Positions 19,208-30,909 of a stretch of 64,000 nucleotides of DNA are shown piece by piece (position 1 is the first letter of the stretch; the number at the start of each line of letters is the position of its first letter). The DNA lies in assembly GCF_008271295.1 (NCBI RefSeq), contig NZ_VTOY01000004.1:124001-188000 (forward strand), read 5' to 3'. A program made the translations under genes and the position numbers. Under the pieces are notes generated by a model. That model had not been told where the DNA came from. It was given only the letters and a program-made list of their open reading frames with translations, and searched no databases. Origin of the DNA: Pseudoselenomonas ruminis (GTDB taxonomy: Bacteria > Bacillota > Negativicutes > Selenomonadales > Selenomonadaceae).

Positions 19208-19640
19208 TTACTTCACCGCCCTCTGCTTTAGTGTCTTCTTTAACAACGAACTTCGTCTTGATTGGCAGTTTGTGGCCTGCAAGACGCATAGCTTCCTGTG
19301 CAACTTCACGGGATACACCGTCCATCTCAAAGAGGACGCGGCCCGGCTTAACAACTGCAACCCAGTACTCCGGCGAACCTTTACCGGAACCCATGCGGGT
19401 CTCAGCCGGTTTAGCCGTTACCGGCTTATCCGGGAAGATCTTAATCCAAACCTGACCGCCACGTTTGATGTAACGGGTCATAGCGATACGAGCAGCCTCA
19501 ATCTGGCGGTTCGTGATCCAAGCCGGCTCAAGAGCGACCAGACCATACTCACCATGGCTAACCGTGTTGCCGCGATGAGCTTTACCCTTCATACGGCCAC
19601 GGAACTGTTTGCGATATTTTACTCTCTTTGGTAATAACAT
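19197..19640 (-). CDS. rplP: Ribosomal protein L16
   Basis: L16 (147 residues) helps form the A-site tRNA pocket. [19 protein letters not shown] and [19 protein letters not shown] are diagnostic. It overlaps rpsC by one base and rpmC by 11. Confidence 0.98.
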   Translation of the reverse strand: MLLPKRVKYRKQFRGRMKGKAHRGNTVSHGEYGLVALEPAWITNRQIEAARIAMTRYIKRGGQVWIKIFPDKPVTAKPAETRMGSGKGSPEYWVAVVKPGRVLFEMDGVSREVAQEAMRLAGHKLPIKTKFVVKEDTKAEGGEVNEG

Positions 19641-20308
19641 TAAGCTTCGCTCCCTTCAGCTACAGCCTTGCGCTGCTTTCTTTCCGGAAGAACTTCACCC
19701 TTGAAGATCCATACTTTTACGCCGATATCGCCGTAAGTCGTATGAGCCGTTGCCGTACCATAATCGATATCAGCACGCAGCGTGTGAAGAGGAATGCTGC
19801 CTTCGCGGTAGGATTCCTTGCGGGCAATTTCTGCACCGCCGAGACGACCACCAAGAGCGACCTTGATGCCCTTTGCGCCGAGACGCATCGTGCGGCCAAC
19901 GGCCTGCTTCATTGCGCGGCGGAAAGCGATGCGGCGCTCCAGCTGCTGAGCGATGTTCTCAGCGACGAGCGTTGCGTCCATATCCGGCTGTTTAATTTCA
20001 GCAATGTTGATGTCAACACGTTTTTCCGTGTATTTCTTCAGACCTTCTTTGATCTGCTCAATGCCCGAACCACCACGGCCGATTACCATACCCGGTTTAG
20101 CAGTATGGATCGTCAGCTTAAGACGGTTTTTGCTGCGCTCCGTCTCGATTCTGGACACACCGGCTGCCTGAAGGCTCTGCTTCAGATAGTCACGGATTTT
20201 AATATCTTCATGCAGGTTTGCTGCAAAATCTTTATCTGCATACCACTTAGCATCCCAAGTCTTGACGATGCCAAGGCGAATACCATGCGGATTTACTTTC
20301 TGACCCAA
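19640..20308 (-). CDS. rpsC: Ribosomal protein S3, UUG start
   Basis: S3 (222 residues) lines the mRNA entry. [20 protein letters not shown] is the universal N-terminus, and the KH motif [18 protein letters not shown] is clear. The start codon is TTG at 20308, directly before GGTCAGAAA, after GGAGGG. Confidence 0.96.
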   Translation of the reverse strand: MGQKVNPHGIRLGIVKTWDAKWYADKDFAANLHEDIKIRDYLKQSLQAAGVSRIETERSKNRLKLTIHTAKPGMVIGRGGSGIEQIKEGLKKYTEKRVDINIAEIKQPDMDATLVAENIAQQLERRIAFRRAMKQAVGRTMRLGAKGIKVALGGRLGGAEIARKESYREGSIPLHTLRADIDYGTATAHTTYGDIGVKVWIFKGEVLPERKQRKAVAEGSEA

Positions 20309-20324
20309 TCCGTTTCCCTCCTTA

Positions 20325-20660
20325 TTAGTTCTTCTCGTCGACGACGATGGTTACATGGGACGTGCGCTTCAAAATCTTGAAAGCCTGTCCACGGGAACGC
20401 GGATGGATACGTTTGAGCGTCGGACCCTGGTCAGCGAAAGCCGTTTTGATAAACAGCTTGTCAACGTCCATATCAAAATTGTTCTCAGCGTTTGCAACAG
20501 CGGAACGCAGAACCTTCTCTACTACATCAGCGCCAGCTTTCGGCGTGAATTTAAGGATCGCAAATGCCTCTGCAACGTTCTTGCCACGGATAAGATCCAG
20601 GACGATACGAACTTTGCGCGGAGTGATGCGAACAAATTTAGCTACTGCTTTAGATTCCAC
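20325..20660 (-). CDS. rplV: Ribosomal protein L22
   Basis: L22 (111 residues) reaches into the exit tunnel, where its beta-hairpin is the site of macrolide-resistance changes. [19 protein letters not shown] and [19 protein letters not shown] are the family motifs. The start codon is GTG. Confidence 0.97.
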   Translation of the reverse strand: MESKAVAKFVRITPRKVRIVLDLIRGKNVAEAFAILKFTPKAGADVVEKVLRSAVANAENNFDMDVDKLFIKTAFADQGPTLKRIHPRSRGQAFKILKRTSHVTIVVDEKN

Positions 20661-20681
20661 AAGGATTCTCCTTTCGCAAAA

Positions 20682-20963
20682 TTATCTAAGTCCGGTCTTT
20701 CTCTCTTCGCCAGCATGACCCTTGAACGTACGGGTCGGTGCGAATTCGCCGAGTTTATGACCAACCATATCTTCCGTGATGTAAACCGGTACATGTTTAC
20801 GGCCGTCATGAACGGCAATCGTGTGACCGACGAAATCAGGGAAAATCGTGGAGCTTCTCGACCAGGTCTTTACAACTTTTTTATCGTTAGCTTCGTTGAG
20901 AGCCTCGATTTTCTTCATGAGGCTTTCTGCAACGTAAGGTCCCTTTTTAATAGATCTTGACAA
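20682..20963 (-). CDS. rpsS: Ribosomal protein S19, UUG start
   Basis: S19 (93 residues) sits in the 30S head with S13. [20 protein letters not shown] and [19 protein letters not shown] are diagnostic. TTG at 20963 follows GGAGGAG by five bases; there is no ATG alternative. Confidence 0.96.
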   Translation of the reverse strand: MSRSIKKGPYVAESLMKKIEALNEANDKKVVKTWSRSSTIFPDFVGHTIAVHDGRKHVPVYITEDMVGHKLGEFAPTRTFKGHAGEERKTGLR

Positions 20964-21015
20964 AGTGTCTCCTCCTTTCGTCAGGCGGCATCAGGCAGCC
21001 TGTCGATTTCTATGA

Positions 21016-21843
21016 TTATTTCGTACGTCCTTTGACGATGAGACGATCCGAAGCTTTCTTGCGACGAGTCTTGGCACCCATAGCGCATTTGCCCCACTTC
21101 GTAACAGGGTTCTTGCGGCCAACTGGGGAACGACCCTCACCACCACCATGCGGATGGTCATTCGGGTTCATTGCAGTACCACGGTTCTCCGGACGAACGC
21201 CCAGCCAACGGTTACGGCCTGCTTTACCGATCGTGATGTTCTCATGCTCGTGGTTACCAACTTCACCGATCGTTGCACGGCAGTTGATGTGAACCTTACG
21301 GAGCTCGCCAGACGGCATACGAAGGAGTGCATAATCGCCTTCCTTTGCCATGAGCTGAGCAGAAGTACCAGCACTACGAACGAGCTGAGCACCCTTGCCG
21401 ATCTTGAGCTCAATATTATGGATCGTCGTACCAACCGGAATGTTCTTCAGCGGAAGAGCGTTACCGACTTTGATATCGGATTCCGGACCGGAAACAACCT
21501 TGTCACCAACCTTGAGACCATTCGGTGCGAGGATGTAGCGCTTCTCACCATCAACATAGTTGAGGAGAGCAATGCGTGCGCTGCGGTTCGGGTCGTACTC
21601 GATGGTAGCGACGCGAGCCGGGATACCGTCCTTATTGCGTTTGAAGTCGATCACGCGATAAAGGCGTTTGTGGCCGCCACCCTGATGGCGAACGGTCAGT
21701 TTACCCTGCTGGTTACGGCCGCCTTTTTTCGTCAGGCGCTCAGTCAGGGATTTCTCAGGCTTGCTTGCCGTGATTTCGTCGAACGAAGCAACGGTCATGA
21801 AGCGACGGCCTGCAGAATATGGTTTAAAACTCTTTACTGCCAC
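21016..21843 (-). CDS. rplB: Ribosomal protein L2
   Basis: L2 (275 residues) is needed for subunit joining and peptidyl transfer. [19 protein letters not shown] and the C-terminal [19 protein letters not shown], which holds the important His, are present. The start codon is GTG. Confidence 0.98.
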   Translation of the reverse strand: MAVKSFKPYSAGRRFMTVASFDEITASKPEKSLTERLTKKGGRNQQGKLTVRHQGGGHKRLYRVIDFKRNKDGIPARVATIEYDPNRSARIALLNYVDGEKRYILAPNGLKVGDKVVSGPESDIKVGNALPLKNIPVGTTIHNIELKIGKGAQLVRSAGTSAQLMAKEGDYALLRMPSGELRKVHINCRATIGEVGNHEHENITIGKAGRNRWLGVRPENRGTAMNPNDHPHGGGEGRSPVGRKNPVTKWGKCAMGAKTRRKKASDRLIVKGRTK

Positions 21844-21866
21844 TTAAATGTACCTCCTTTTCTCAA

Positions 21867-22148
21867 TTATGCTTCGAAGAACTCAATGCTTTCGCCAGCA
21901 ACGAGTTTAACGATAGCTTTTTTATAGTCAGAACGCTTGCCCATCGTACGGCCCATGCGTTTCGTTTTACCCAGTACATTGACTGTGTTGACTTTTTCAA
22001 CTTTAACGTTGAAGATTTCAGCAACAGCTTTAGCAATCTCGATCTTGTTGGCTGCTTTCGCAACAACGAAGACGTATTTGCCCTCAGCCATGAGCTGAGT
22101 CGTTCTCTCAGTGATCAGCGGACGGATCAGGATATCACGTGCTTCCAT
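21867..22148 (-). CDS. rplW: Ribosomal protein L23
   Basis: L23 (93 residues) is the docking site for trigger factor and SRP at the exit tunnel. [20 protein letters not shown] and [19 protein letters not shown] are typical. The ATG overlaps the rplD stop by one base. Confidence 0.97.
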   Translation of the reverse strand: MEARDILIRPLITERTTQLMAEGKYVFVVAKAANKIEIAKAVAEIFNVKVEKVNTVNVLGKTKRMGRTMGKRSDYKKAIVKLVAGESIEFFEA

Positions 22149-22771
22149 TATGCGAATACCTCCTCGATACGGGTGATGGCATCCTTCGTGATGAACAGTT
22201 TGTCATGATTCAGGATATCAAAGACATTCAGGCCCATCGTGTTGATAGCTTTTACACCCGGAATGTTGCGTGCGGACTTCTCTACATTCTCAGCTTCATC
22301 GCAAGTGATGAGGAGTGCTTTGGAGTCAACGCTGAAATCGCCAAGCATTTTGACGACCTGGCTCGTTTTCGGAGCATCAAAGTTGAGGCTGTCGAGAACT
22401 ACGAGCTCACCGCTCTTAACTTTATCGGAAAGTGCGCATTTGATAGCGAGACGACGCTGTTTACGCGGCATCGTGAAAGCGTACTTACGCGGATGCGGTC
22501 CAAAGACCGTGCCGCCACCGACCCACAGCGGGCTGCGCGTCGAACCAGCACGTGCACGACCAGTGCCTTTCTGCTTCCAAGGTTTGCGGCCACCGCCACG
22601 GACGAAGCTTCTCGTCTTCGTAGCATGCGTGCCGAGGCGCTGTGCTGCCAGCTGCATTACAACAGCCTGATGCAGAAGACCTGCGTTCATCTCTACGCTG
22701 AAGATGCTGTCATTCAATTCGATATCGCCAACTTTTTTGTTGGTGATGTCATAAACTGCTACATTAGCCAT
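22148..22771 (-). CDS. rplD: Ribosomal protein L4
   Basis: L4 (207 residues) contacts the exit tunnel and in gammaproteobacteria represses the S10 operon. The tunnel loop region [19 protein letters not shown] is conserved. Whether it regulates here cannot be told from the sequence. Confidence 0.97.
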   Translation of the reverse strand: MANVAVYDITNKKVGDIELNDSIFSVEMNAGLLHQAVVMQLAAQRLGTHATKTRSFVRGGGRKPWKQKGTGRARAGSTRSPLWVGGGTVFGPHPRKYAFTMPRKQRRLAIKCALSDKVKSGELVVLDSLNFDAPKTSQVVKMLGDFSVDSKALLITCDEAENVEKSARNIPGVKAINTMGLNVFDILNHDKLFITKDAITRIEEVFA

Positions 22772-22794
22772 AATTTAGGTTATCCTCCTTCCAA

Positions 22795-23439
22795 TTAGTT
22801 TTTGCCCGGTTTTACGGTATTTTTGATCACAACGAAGCTCTTCTTCGGGCCCGGAATAGCACCCTTGATGAGAATCAGGTTGCGGTCTGCATCAACACGG
22901 ACAACCGTGAGGCGCTGAACCGTAACACGCTCGCCACCCATGCGGCCCGGCAGTTTCTTGCCTTTGAGCACGCGTCCACCAGGACCACTGATCATTGCGC
23001 CAGTGGAACCCGGCTCGCGGTGGGATTTGGAACCATGTCCCATAGGACCACGGGCGAAGTTGTGACGTTTGATACCGCCGGCAAAACCTTTACCTTTGGA
23101 AGTACCCGTAACATCGACTAATTCTCCAGCACTAAATATGTCAACGCCGATGGAATCACCGACTTTATATTCAGAAGGATCCTGAAGACGCATCTCGCGG
23201 ATGAATTTTACCGGTTTAACACCAGCTTTAGCGAAATGACCCTTCATTGGTTTATTAACTTTAAATTCCTTAACTTCACCGAAGCCAAGCTGAACAGCAT
23301 TGTAACCGTCATTCTCGACCGTCTTGTTCTGGATAACGATGTTGTTACCAGACTCAACAACCGTAACAGGAACAACTTTGCCCTCTTCCGTGAAGATCTG
23401 AGTCATGCCCAGTTTTCTACCTAAAATTGCTTTAGACAT
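22795..23439 (-). CDS. rplC: Ribosomal protein L3
   Basis: L3 (214 residues) starts 50S assembly near the peptidyl transferase centre. [20 protein letters not shown] and the [18 protein letters not shown] loop, whose Gln/Asn equivalent is methylated in some bacteria, are clear. Confidence 0.98.
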   Translation of the reverse strand: MSKAILGRKLGMTQIFTEEGKVVPVTVVESGNNIVIQNKTVENDGYNAVQLGFGEVKEFKVNKPMKGHFAKAGVKPVKFIREMRLQDPSEYKVGDSIGVDIFSAGELVDVTGTSKGKGFAGGIKRHNFARGPMGHGSKSHREPGSTGAMISGPGGRVLKGKKLPGRMGGERVTVQRLTVVRVDADRNLILIKGAIPGPKKSFVVIKNTVKPGKN

Positions 23440-23457
23440 TCATTCCACCTCCTCGGA

Positions 23458-23769
23458 TTATAATTTGATTTCGATGTCTACACCAGCCGGAAGGTCAAGG
23501 CGCATCAGCGCATCTACCGTCTTGTTCGTCGGCTGCAGGATGTCGATAAGACGCTTATGAGTTCTCATCTCGAACTGCTCGCGGGAATCCTTATTGACAT
23601 GCGGGGAACGCAAAATCGTGTAGATATTCTTCTCCGTCGGGAGTGGAATCGGACCAGATACCATTGCACCAGTCTTCTTTGCAGTATCCACAATCTTTAC
23701 TGCGCTCTGATCGAGGGCTTTATGATCATAAGCCTTCAAACGGATTCTAATCTTTTGATTCTTAGACAA
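23458..23769 (-). CDS. rpsJ: Ribosomal protein S10, UUG start
   Basis: S10 (103 residues) is both a 30S protein and the NusE transcription factor. [20 protein letters not shown] and the end [14 protein letters not shown] are diagnostic. The TTG at 23769 follows AAGGAGG by seven bases and gives the normal length. A longer in-frame reading from 23877 adds 36 residues unlike any S10 and is rejected. Confidence 0.95.
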   Translation of the reverse strand: MSKNQKIRIRLKAYDHKALDQSAVKIVDTAKKTGAMVSGPIPLPTEKNIYTILRSPHVNKDSREQFEMRTHKRLIDILQPTNKTVDALMRLDLPAGVDIEIKL

Positions 23770-23896
23770 TTGTTTTTCCTCCTTATCGTCCGGACTCTCG
23801 GCCCAAACATTTCTCCGTAACAGTTCCCTCGGACAATGCCGAGCCATCTGCCACGTCATCGCATTGGGGGGTACCATATTATTTTAAACCTTTAAA
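23770..23896 (-). other. Leader region between tuf and rpsJ
   Basis: This non-coding stretch holds short pairings such as CTCGG with CCGAG on the minus strand. It could be an S10-operon leader; no known leader type was recognised and no convincing promoter was found in it. Confidence 0.3.
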
Positions 23897-23922
23897 TAAG
23901 AGCGACGCGAGCGCCGCTCTTA
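23897..23922 (-). terminator. Hairpin after tuf, possible terminator
   Basis: TAAGAGCG and CGCTCTTA form an 8-bp stem 25 bases after the tuf stop. The following TTTAAAGG is only weakly U-rich, so partial read-through into rpsJ is likely. Confidence 0.55.
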
Positions 23923-23947
23923 CCTATTGGTTTAATTGACTTGGAAA

Positions 23948-25141
23948 TTAGCCTTCAACTTCCGTTACGCGGCCAGCACCAACCGTGTGACCACCTTCGC
24001 GGATAGCGAAACGCAGACCCTTCTCGATAGCGATCGGGGTGATGAGCTCAACGTCCATCTCGACGTTATCGCCAGGCATAACCATCTCCGTGCCAGCCGG
24101 CAGGGAAACGACACCCGTAACGTCCGTCGTACGGAAGTAGAACTGCGGACGATAGTTCGTGAAGAACGGAGTATGACGGCCGCCTTCTTCTTTCGTCAGG
24201 ACATAAACCTGAGCTTTGAACTTCGTGTGCGGGTTGATCGTGCCCGGCTTAGCCAGAACCTGGCCGCGCTCGATCTCTTTGCGGTCGATACCACGGAGCA
24301 GAGCACCGATGTTATCACCAGCAACAGCACTGTCGAGCATCTTACGGAACATCTCGATACCCGTAACAACCGTCTGTTTCGGCTCATCCTGCAGACCAAC
24401 GATCTCAACCGTATCGTTCAGTTTCAGCTCACCACGCTCAACACGGCCCGTAGCAACCGTACCACGGCCAGTGATCGTGAAGACGTCCTCGACCGGCATC
24501 AGGAACGGTTTATCCGTGTCACGAGTCGGAGTCGGGATGTACTCATCAACAGCGTTCATGAGCTCAACGATTTTAGCTTTCATGTCAGCATCGCCTTCGA
24601 GAGCTTTCAGAGCGGAACCAGCAACAACAGGGATGTCATCGCCCGGGAAATCGTAGCTGGAGAGCAGCTCGCGAACTTCCATCTCTACGAGCTCGAGGAG
24701 CTCTTCATCGTCAACCTGGTCAACTTTGTTCAGGAAGACAACGATTGCCGGAACACCGACCTGACGAGCGAGCAGGATGTGCTCACGAGTCTGCGGCATC
24801 GGGCCATCAGCAGCGGAAACAACCAGGATAGCACCATCCATCTGAGCAGCGCCAGTGATCATGTTCTTGACATAGTCAGCATGGCCCGGGCAGTCAACGT
24901 GTGCATAGTGACGTTTCTGCGTCTCATACTCAACGTGTGCCGTGTTGATGGTGATACCGCGCTCACGCTCTTCCGGAGCCTTATCGATATCAGCGTAGTC
25001 CTCGAATGCAGCCTTGCAGCCTTCCGTCTCGGACAGAACTTTCGTGATAGCAGCCGTCAGCGTCGTCTTGCCATGGTCAACGTGACCAATGGTGCCGATG
25101 TTAACATGCGGTTTAGTTCTTTCAAACTTTTCTTTAGCCAT
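23948..25141 (-). CDS. tuf: Elongation factor Tu
   Basis: EF-Tu (397 residues) carries aminoacyl-tRNA to the ribosome as a GTP complex. [10 protein letters not shown] (residues 19-28), [14 protein letters not shown] and the domain-2 and -3 motifs [13 protein letters not shown] and [13 protein letters not shown] are intact. It is 17 bases downstream of fusA. Confidence 0.99.
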   Translation of the reverse strand: MAKEKFERTKPHVNIGTIGHVDHGKTTLTAAITKVLSETEGCKAAFEDYADIDKAPEERERGITINTAHVEYETQKRHYAHVDCPGHADYVKNMITGAAQMDGAILVVSAADGPMPQTREHILLARQVGVPAIVVFLNKVDQVDDEELLELVEMEVRELLSSYDFPGDDIPVVAGSALKALEGDADMKAKIVELMNAVDEYIPTPTRDTDKPFLMPVEDVFTITGRGTVATGRVERGELKLNDTVEIVGLQDEPKQTVVTGIEMFRKMLDSAVAGDNIGALLRGIDRKEIERGQVLAKPGTINPHTKFKAQVYVLTKEEGGRHTPFFTNYRPQFYFRTTDVTGVVSLPAGTEMVMPGDNVEMDVELITPIAIEKGLRFAIREGGHTVGAGRVTEVEG

Positions 25142-25158
25142 TGTAAATTTTTCCTCCC

Positions 25159-27237
25159 TTATTCGCCTTTGTTTTTAGCAATAACCTTTTCGGCTATATT
25201 TTTAGGAACTTCATCATAGTAAGCTACTTCCATGCTGTAGTTCCCTCGGCCCTGAGTTTTAGAACGGAGATCCGTCGAATAACCGAACATCTCGGAAAGC
25301 GGAACAAATCCGTTGATGACCTGAGCACCGTTGCGCGCTTCCATACCATCGATACGGCCGCGGCGGGAGTTCAAGTCGCCGATTACATCGCCCATGTACT
25401 CTTCCGGAACGACAACTTCGACTTTAACGTACGGCTCAAGGAGAACCGGGTTAGCCTTTTCGCAACCGTTCTTGAATGCCATGGAACCAGCAACCTTAAA
25501 TGCTGCCTCAGAGGAGTCGACCTCATGATAAGAACCATCGAATACGATAGCCTTGATGTCGACCATCGGATAACCAGCGACAACGCCAGCTTCCATAGCC
25601 TGCTTTACGCCGGCCTCGATCGGGTTGATGAATTCCTTCGGAATCGCACCACCAACGACCTTGTTTTCGAAGCTGAAGCCTTCGCCCGGCTCCTGCGGAA
25701 TGAGTTCGAGCCAGCAATGACCATACTGACCATGACCACCGGACTGACGAACAAACTTACCTTCAGCCTTAACCGTATTACGGATCGTCTCACGATATGC
25801 AACCTGCGGCTCACCGACTTTGCAGTCAACATGGAACTCGCGGAGCATACGGTCAACGATAATCTGGAGGTGAAGCTCACCCATACCAGAGATGATCGTC
25901 TGGCCAGTTTCCTGATCTGTGCGAACGCGGAACGTCGGATCCTCTTCCGCGAGTTTCTGGAGCGCAACGCCCATCTTCTCCTGGTCGTTCTTCGTTGCCG
26001 GTTCAACAGCAACAGAGATAACCGGATCCGGGAACTCCATGGACTCGAGGATAATCGGTGCGTTCTCATCGCAGAGCGTGTCGCCCGTCGTCGTATCTTT
26101 CAGACCGACAGCAGCAGCGATATCACCGGAGTAAACCTTATCGATTTCCTTACGGTTGTTGGCATGCATCTGGAGGATACGGCCAATACGCTCTTTCTTA
26201 CCCTTCGTCGAGTTGAATACATAGGAACCAGCATCGAGTACACCGGAGTATACACGGAAGAATGCCAGTTTACCAACGTACGGGTCAGTCATGATTTTGA
26301 ATGCCAGTGCGGAGAACGGCTCACTGTCGCTAGACGGGCGATGGTCTTCTGCACCAGTATCCGGATTTACACCAGCGATCGGCGGGATATCCGTCGGAGC
26401 CGGCATATAATCAACGATAGCATCGAGCAACGGCTGAACGCCCTTGTTACGATAAGAAGTACCACAAGTTACCGGAACGAGTTCACCAGAAAGGGTGCCC
26501 TTACGGATAACTTTTTTGATCTCTTCTTCCGAAATCTCTTCGCCACCGAGATATTTCTCCATGAATTCGTCATCGAGTTCGGAAAGCGCCTCGAGGAGCT
26601 TTTCACGATACTCATCAGCCTGATCCTTCATTTCATCCGGAATAGCAATCTCATCAGCGACCTTACCGAGATCGTCCTCATATACGATTGCTTCCATCTT
26701 GACCAGGTCGATGATGCCTTCGAACGTATCTTCAGCACCAATTGGCAGCTGAATTGCTACGGCATTTGCCTGCAGACGTTCATGCATCATATTGATAACG
26801 TTGAAGAAGTTTGCGCCGGTGATGTCCATCTTGTTGACATACGCCATGCGCGGAACATGATAGCGCTCAGCCTGACGCCATACGGTCTCAGTCTGCGGCT
26901 CAACGCCACCACGTGCAGTCAGAACTGCAACCGTGCCATCAAGGACACGTAAGGAACGCTCAACCTCTACCGTGAAATCCACGTGACCCGGCGTATCAAT
27001 AATGTTGATACGATGGTCTTTCCAGTGACAGGTCGTTGCAGCAGACGTAATCGTGATACCACGTTCCTGCTCCTGAACCATCCAGTCCATGGTAGCAGCG
27101 CCTTCATGAACCTCACCGATTTTGTGATTTACACCCGTGTAGAAGAGGATACGCTCAGTAGTAGTCGTTTTACCGGCATCGATGTGAGCCATGATACCGA
27201 TATTACGAGTTTTTTCAAGGGAATACTCTCTTGCCAC
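25159..27237 (-). CDS. fusA: Elongation factor G
   Basis: EF-G (692 residues) moves tRNAs and mRNA after peptide transfer. The P-loop AHIDAGKT lies at residues 17-24, the switch-2 DTPGHVDFT follows, and domain IV has GGHGQYGH. It starts at GTG after AAGGAG. Length and position in the str cluster are standard for the housekeeping EF-G. Confidence 0.98.
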   Translation of the reverse strand: MAREYSLEKTRNIGIMAHIDAGKTTTTERILFYTGVNHKIGEVHEGAATMDWMVQEQERGITITSAATTCHWKDHRINIIDTPGHVDFTVEVERSLRVLDGTVAVLTARGGVEPQTETVWRQAERYHVPRMAYVNKMDITGANFFNVINMMHERLQANAVAIQLPIGAEDTFEGIIDLVKMEAIVYEDDLGKVADEIAIPDEMKDQADEYREKLLEALSELDDEFMEKYLGGEEISEEEIKKVIRKGTLSGELVPVTCGTSYRNKGVQPLLDAIVDYMPAPTDIPPIAGVNPDTGAEDHRPSSDSEPFSALAFKIMTDPYVGKLAFFRVYSGVLDAGSYVFNSTKGKKERIGRILQMHANNRKEIDKVYSGDIAAAVGLKDTTTGDTLCDENAPIILESMEFPDPVISVAVEPATKNDQEKMGVALQKLAEEDPTFRVRTDQETGQTIISGMGELHLQIIVDRMLREFHVDCKVGEPQVAYRETIRNTVKAEGKFVRQSGGHGQYGHCWLELIPQEPGEGFSFENKVVGGAIPKEFINPIEAGVKQAMEAGVVAGYPMVDIKAIVFDGSYHEVDSSEAAFKVAGSMAFKNGCEKANPVLLEPYVKVEVVVPEEYMGDVIGDLNSRRGRIDGMEARNGAQVINGFVPLSEMFGYSTDLRSKTQGRGNYSMEVAYYDEVPKNIAEKVIAKNKGE

Positions 27238-27272
27238 TTTTAATATCGCTCCTTAATAATTATAAGAAAGGA

Positions 27273-27755
<483 letters not shown>

Positions 27756-27784
27756 TTATCATAGTCTTCGTTTACGAAGCTGTA

Positions 27785-28162
27785 TTATTTCTTTTTCGCG
27801 CGTTTCGCACCGTACTTCGAGCGGCCCTGACCACGATCCTGCACGCCGGCAGTATCGAGAGAACCACGAATGATGTGGTAACGAACACCTGGCAGGTCCT
27901 TAACACGACCGCCGCGGATCAGAACAACACTATGCTCCTGAAGATTATGACCAATGCCCGGGATGTATGCGGTAACCTCGATGCTGTTCGTCAGACGAAC
28001 ACGAGCTACCTTACGCAGTGCCGAGTTCGGTTTCTTCGGCGTAGACGTGTATACACGCGTGCAAACGCCACGTTTCTGCGGGCAATTCTTGAGTGCTGGT
28101 GCTTTGGACTTCTCCTGCATGCTCTTTCTGCTCTTACGAACTAACTGGTTGATAGTAGGCAT
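27785..28162 (-). CDS. rpsL: Ribosomal protein S12
   Basis: S12 (125 residues) monitors decoding. [33 protein letters not shown] and [17 protein letters not shown] are present. The two lysines whose change gives streptomycin resistance (in TPKKPNS and GRVKDLPG) are wild type. The ATG at 28162 follows GGAGGTG, so a 7-codon extension is unlikely. Confidence 0.98.
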   Translation of the reverse strand: MPTINQLVRKSRKSMQEKSKAPALKNCPQKRGVCTRVYTSTPKKPNSALRKVARVRLTNSIEVTAYIPGIGHNLQEHSVVLIRGGRVKDLPGVRYHIIRGSLDTAGVQDRGQGRSKYGAKRAKKK

Positions 28163-28194
28163 ACATGCACCTCCTTCCTTCATATTGAGAATTT

Positions 28195-28231
28195 ATTATT
28201 TATTAAAACTCCAAAGCAATGCTTTAAAGTT
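28195..28231 (-). other. Hairpin between the L7Ae-like gene and rpsL
   Basis: On the minus strand AACTTTAAAGC and GCTTTGGAGTT form an 11-bp stem including two G-U pairs around a 3-base loop, followed by an A/T-rich TTTTAATAAATAA. It looks like an attenuator or weak terminator ahead of the str genes. Confidence 0.4.
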
Positions 28232-28252
28232 TTTAACAAATATACTAGAACC

Positions 28253-28498
28253 TTACTTTAGGACTGCCACTGCTGCTGCACCGACTTCGATGCCGCATGC
28301 CTGTCCAAGCTCCCTCATCGTCTCCGCATGGCCTACCGGGATTTCATTCCCCTGGCAAAGCACTTTCAGCGGTTCGATTACTCGGTCATCGGCGTCATCC
28401 GCAACGAAAACCGTCTGGACATTCCCACGTTTTACAGCCTTGGTAGCCTGTTTGATACCAATCACCCGATTGGCACTTTTCAGTGTATCCAGTGTCAT
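28253..28498 (-). CDS. rplGB: L7Ae-family ribosomal protein (YbxF-like K-turn binder)
   Basis: This 81-residue protein belongs to the L7Ae/L30e/S12e/Gadd45 family, which binds kink-turn RNA. VIGIKQATKAVKRGNVQTVF and the central VADDADDRVIEPLKVLC match YbxF-type proteins encoded before rpsL in Firmicutes. The ATG at 28498 has GGGGAG eight bases upstream; a GTG three codons earlier touches the Shine-Dalgarno and is less likely. It is the first gene of this ribosomal block, directly behind a strong promoter. Confidence 0.93.
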   Translation of the reverse strand: MTLDTLKSANRVIGIKQATKAVKRGNVQTVFVADDADDRVIEPLKVLCQGNEIPVGHAETMRELGQACGIEVGAAAVAVLK

Positions 28499-28551
28499 TG
28501 TTTTCACTCCCCTGTATCACTAAATCATGCGCTCAAATCAGGCACTTCTAT

Positions 28552-28580
28552 ATATTAGCACCCGCCAAAATGCTTGTCAA
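28552..28580 (-). promoter_or_regulatory. Main promoter of the str/S10 ribosomal block
   Basis: TTGACA (28575-28580) and TAATAT (28552-28557) are 17 bases apart on the minus strand, nearly consensus. Since rpoC is not upstream, this probably drives transcription of the whole ribosomal block. Confidence 0.85.
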
Positions 28581-28599
28581 CACTTTATTTATAAAGATT

Positions 28600-28612
28600 C
28601 ACGTGCACACGT
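28600..28612. promoter_or_regulatory. Inverted repeat upstream of the ribosomal promoter
   Basis: ACGTG-CA-CACGT forms a perfect inverted repeat about 20 bases upstream of the -35. It may be a protein-binding site. Chance is possible for a short palindrome. Confidence 0.25.
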
Positions 28613-28673
28613 CTCCTAGCGTGTCGTAATGTAAAAAAAATTTTTTCATCCCTAAAATTGTCTTTTATTTGAG

Positions 28674-28718
28674 GACAAAAAAACAGTCAAGATGGATTTT
28701 TCCATCTTGACCGTTTTT
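28674..28718 (-). terminator. Rho-independent terminator after tkt
   Basis: GTCAAGATGGA and TCCATCTTGAC form an 11-bp stem around a short A-rich loop, followed by seven Ts on the minus strand. The plus strand also has a T-run, so it may work both ways. Confidence 0.9.
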
Positions 28719-28737
28719 TAATGCTTTAACAGCAAAA

Positions 28738-30741
28738 TTATTTGTTATCCGAAATAACCTTCTTGGCAACTTCAACAACATGCTCAACCGTGAAACCGAA
28801 TTTCTTGAAGAGCAGCGGTCCCGGAGCAGAAGCACCGAAGCCTTCCATGCAAACTGAAGCACCATCAAGGCCTACATATTTGCCCCAGCCAAAGTCCGAA
28901 AGTGCCTCAACCGATACACGAGCACGAACATTTTTCGGCAAGATGCTTGCCTTATAGGCATCACTCTGCTGCTCAAAGAGATCCATGCACGGCATTGAAA
29001 CGACGCGGACATCCAATCCCTCTTTGGCAAGTTCTGCCTGAGCATCAACAGCCAGCGAAACTTCCGAACCGGAAGCCATCAGGATACCATCCATGTTAGA
29101 AGCATCCTTCGCCTCAGAAACGACATAAGCACCTTTGAGCGCCTCTTTGCTCGAACCAGCAAGCTGCGGCAGATTCTGACGAGTCAAAACCAGAGCCGTC
29201 GGCGTCTTATCAGCCGTAATAGCCAGATACCAGCCGGCAGCCGTTTCCGTAGCATCAGCCGGACGGAATACATTGAGGTTCGGCATTGCACGGAGCATAG
29301 CCAGCTGCTCAATCGGCTCATGCGTCGGACCATCTTCACCAACGCCGATGCTGTCATGCGTCAGAACGTAGGTAACTGGAATATTCATCAGCGAAGCCAG
29401 ACGCATCATCGGTTTCGTATAATCACTGAATACGAAGAACGTAGCAACATACGTGCGCAGGCCGCCATGAAGCGTAATGCCGTTAGCCATTGCAGCCATA
29501 GCCAACTCGCGGATACCGAAATGCAGATTGCGGCCAGCGTAGTTGTCTTTGCTGAAATCGCTTTCGCCATTCATCATCGTCTTGTTGGACGGAGCCAGGT
29601 CAGCACTGCCGCCGATGAGCTGCGGAACCATATCCTTGATACGGTTAATCATAATACCAGACAGGTTGCGCGTTGCCTGTGCTTTATCTTCATAAGCCCA
29701 GAAGGACTCATCGCTCATCAGTGCATCGGCATCAACCGGAGCATGGAATTTCTCCCAGCGAGCCTTCTCTTCCGGGAATTTCTCGCAATACTCAGCAAAG
29801 AGTTTATTCCATTTTTCTTCCTCAGCAGCACCCTGTGCAGCAAGTTCTTCATAATGAGCGTAAACTTCCTGCGGAATGTTAAACGTTTTTTCCGGTTCCG
29901 GCCAGCCCAGGTTCTCTTTAAGAGCTTTTACATTCTCCTCACCCAGCGGCTCGCCATGAGCGCTAGCTTTGCCCTGTTTAGCCGGGCAGCCATAGCCGAT
30001 CTGCGTCTTAACCGTAATGAAGGACGGATGCTCTTTATCAGCCTTAGCAGCTTCAATAGCCTTGCCAATAGCTTCAAGGTCATTGCCATCTTCGACCGTA
30101 ATCGTCTGGAAGCCGAAGGAAGCCATGCGTGCCTGAACATTCTCCGTGAAGGCGATATCCGTATCACCCTCGATGGAGATTTTATTGGAATCATAGAGGA
30201 CAATCAGTTTGGACAGGCCAAGCGTGCCAGCCAAAGAGAACGCCTCCGAAGAGATACCTTCCATCATGCAGCCGTCGCCACCCAGCGCGAAGGTGTAATG
30301 GTCAACGACTTCGTAACCCGGACGGTTGAACTCAGCAGCCAGATGTGCCTCAGCCATTGCCATACCAACAGCCATACCCATACCTGCGCCCAGCGGGCCA
30401 GTCGTAGCTTCGACACCAACCGTATGACCATACTCTGGATGTCCCGGCGTAAGCGAGCCGTCCTGACGGAACTGTTTCATATCATCCAGCGTCAGGCCAT
30501 AACCAAAGAAATGAAGCAGCGAATAAAGCAGTGAGGAACCATGGCCTCCCGAAAGAACAAAACGATCACGGTTAGCCCACTTCGGGTTCTTGCCATTGTG
30601 CTTCATGTGTTTTGCCCACAGCTCATAAGCCATAGCTGCACTGCCAAGCGGCAGCCCCGGATGACCGGAATTAGCCTTCTGGATTGCATCTGCTGCCAAA
30701 ACGCGGATGGCATTAACACAAGTCATATCAATGTTACTCAA
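28738..30741 (-). CDS. tkt: Transketolase, UUG start
   Basis: Transketolase moves two-carbon ketol units between sugar phosphates in the non-oxidative pentose phosphate pathway, using thiamine diphosphate. The 667-residue protein has [29 protein letters not shown], the TPP-binding [19 protein letters not shown] and, in the Pyr domain, [16 protein letters not shown]. The start is TTG at 30741 after AAGGAG; the next ATG, five codons later, lacks its own ribosome site. It has its own promoter and terminator. Confidence 0.97.
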   Translation of the reverse strand: MSNIDMTCVNAIRVLAADAIQKANSGHPGLPLGSAAMAYELWAKHMKHNGKNPKWANRDRFVLSGGHGSSLLYSLLHFFGYGLTLDDMKQFRQDGSLTPGHPEYGHTVGVEATTGPLGAGMGMAVGMAMAEAHLAAEFNRPGYEVVDHYTFALGGDGCMMEGISSEAFSLAGTLGLSKLIVLYDSNKISIEGDTDIAFTENVQARMASFGFQTITVEDGNDLEAIGKAIEAAKADKEHPSFITVKTQIGYGCPAKQGKASAHGEPLGEENVKALKENLGWPEPEKTFNIPQEVYAHYEELAAQGAAEEEKWNKLFAEYCEKFPEEKARWEKFHAPVDADALMSDESFWAYEDKAQATRNLSGIMINRIKDMVPQLIGGSADLAPSNKTMMNGESDFSKDNYAGRNLHFGIRELAMAAMANGITLHGGLRTYVATFFVFSDYTKPMMRLASLMNIPVTYVLTHDSIGVGEDGPTHEPIEQLAMLRAMPNLNVFRPADATETAAGWYLAITADKTPTALVLTRQNLPQLAGSSKEALKGAYVVSEAKDASNMDGILMASGSEVSLAVDAQAELAKEGLDVRVVSMPCMDLFEQQSDAYKASILPKNVRARVSVEALSDFGWGKYVGLDGASVCMEGFGASAPGPLLFKKFGFTVEHVVEVAKKVISDNK

Positions 30742-30790
30742 GGTATATCTCTCCTTATCCTATGAAAGATTTGTATTTATCACAAACTTC

Positions 30791-30819
30791 ATTCTACTAA
30801 ATTCCTTGGTAAATGTACA
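30791..30819 (-). promoter_or_regulatory. Promoter of tkt
   Basis: TAGAAT (30791-30796) and TGTACA (30814-30819) lie 17 bases apart on the minus strand, 50 bases before the start codon. Confidence 0.6.
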
Positions 30820-30909
30820 GTCCTCTCATACATTTTCATAAATTTCTTTTATCGCTGCGTAAGAATCGATTATATATAATTTCGTTTTCCAACAATTAGC
30901 AGCCGATTA

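Noticed and set aside
23770-23877. N-terminal extension of S10 by 36 residues
   Set aside because: S10 proteins are about 102 residues, and the TTG at 23769 has a perfect Shine-Dalgarno.
25525-26952. 475-codon plus-strand frame opposite fusA
   Set aside because: Antisense shadow of EF-G; no independent signals.
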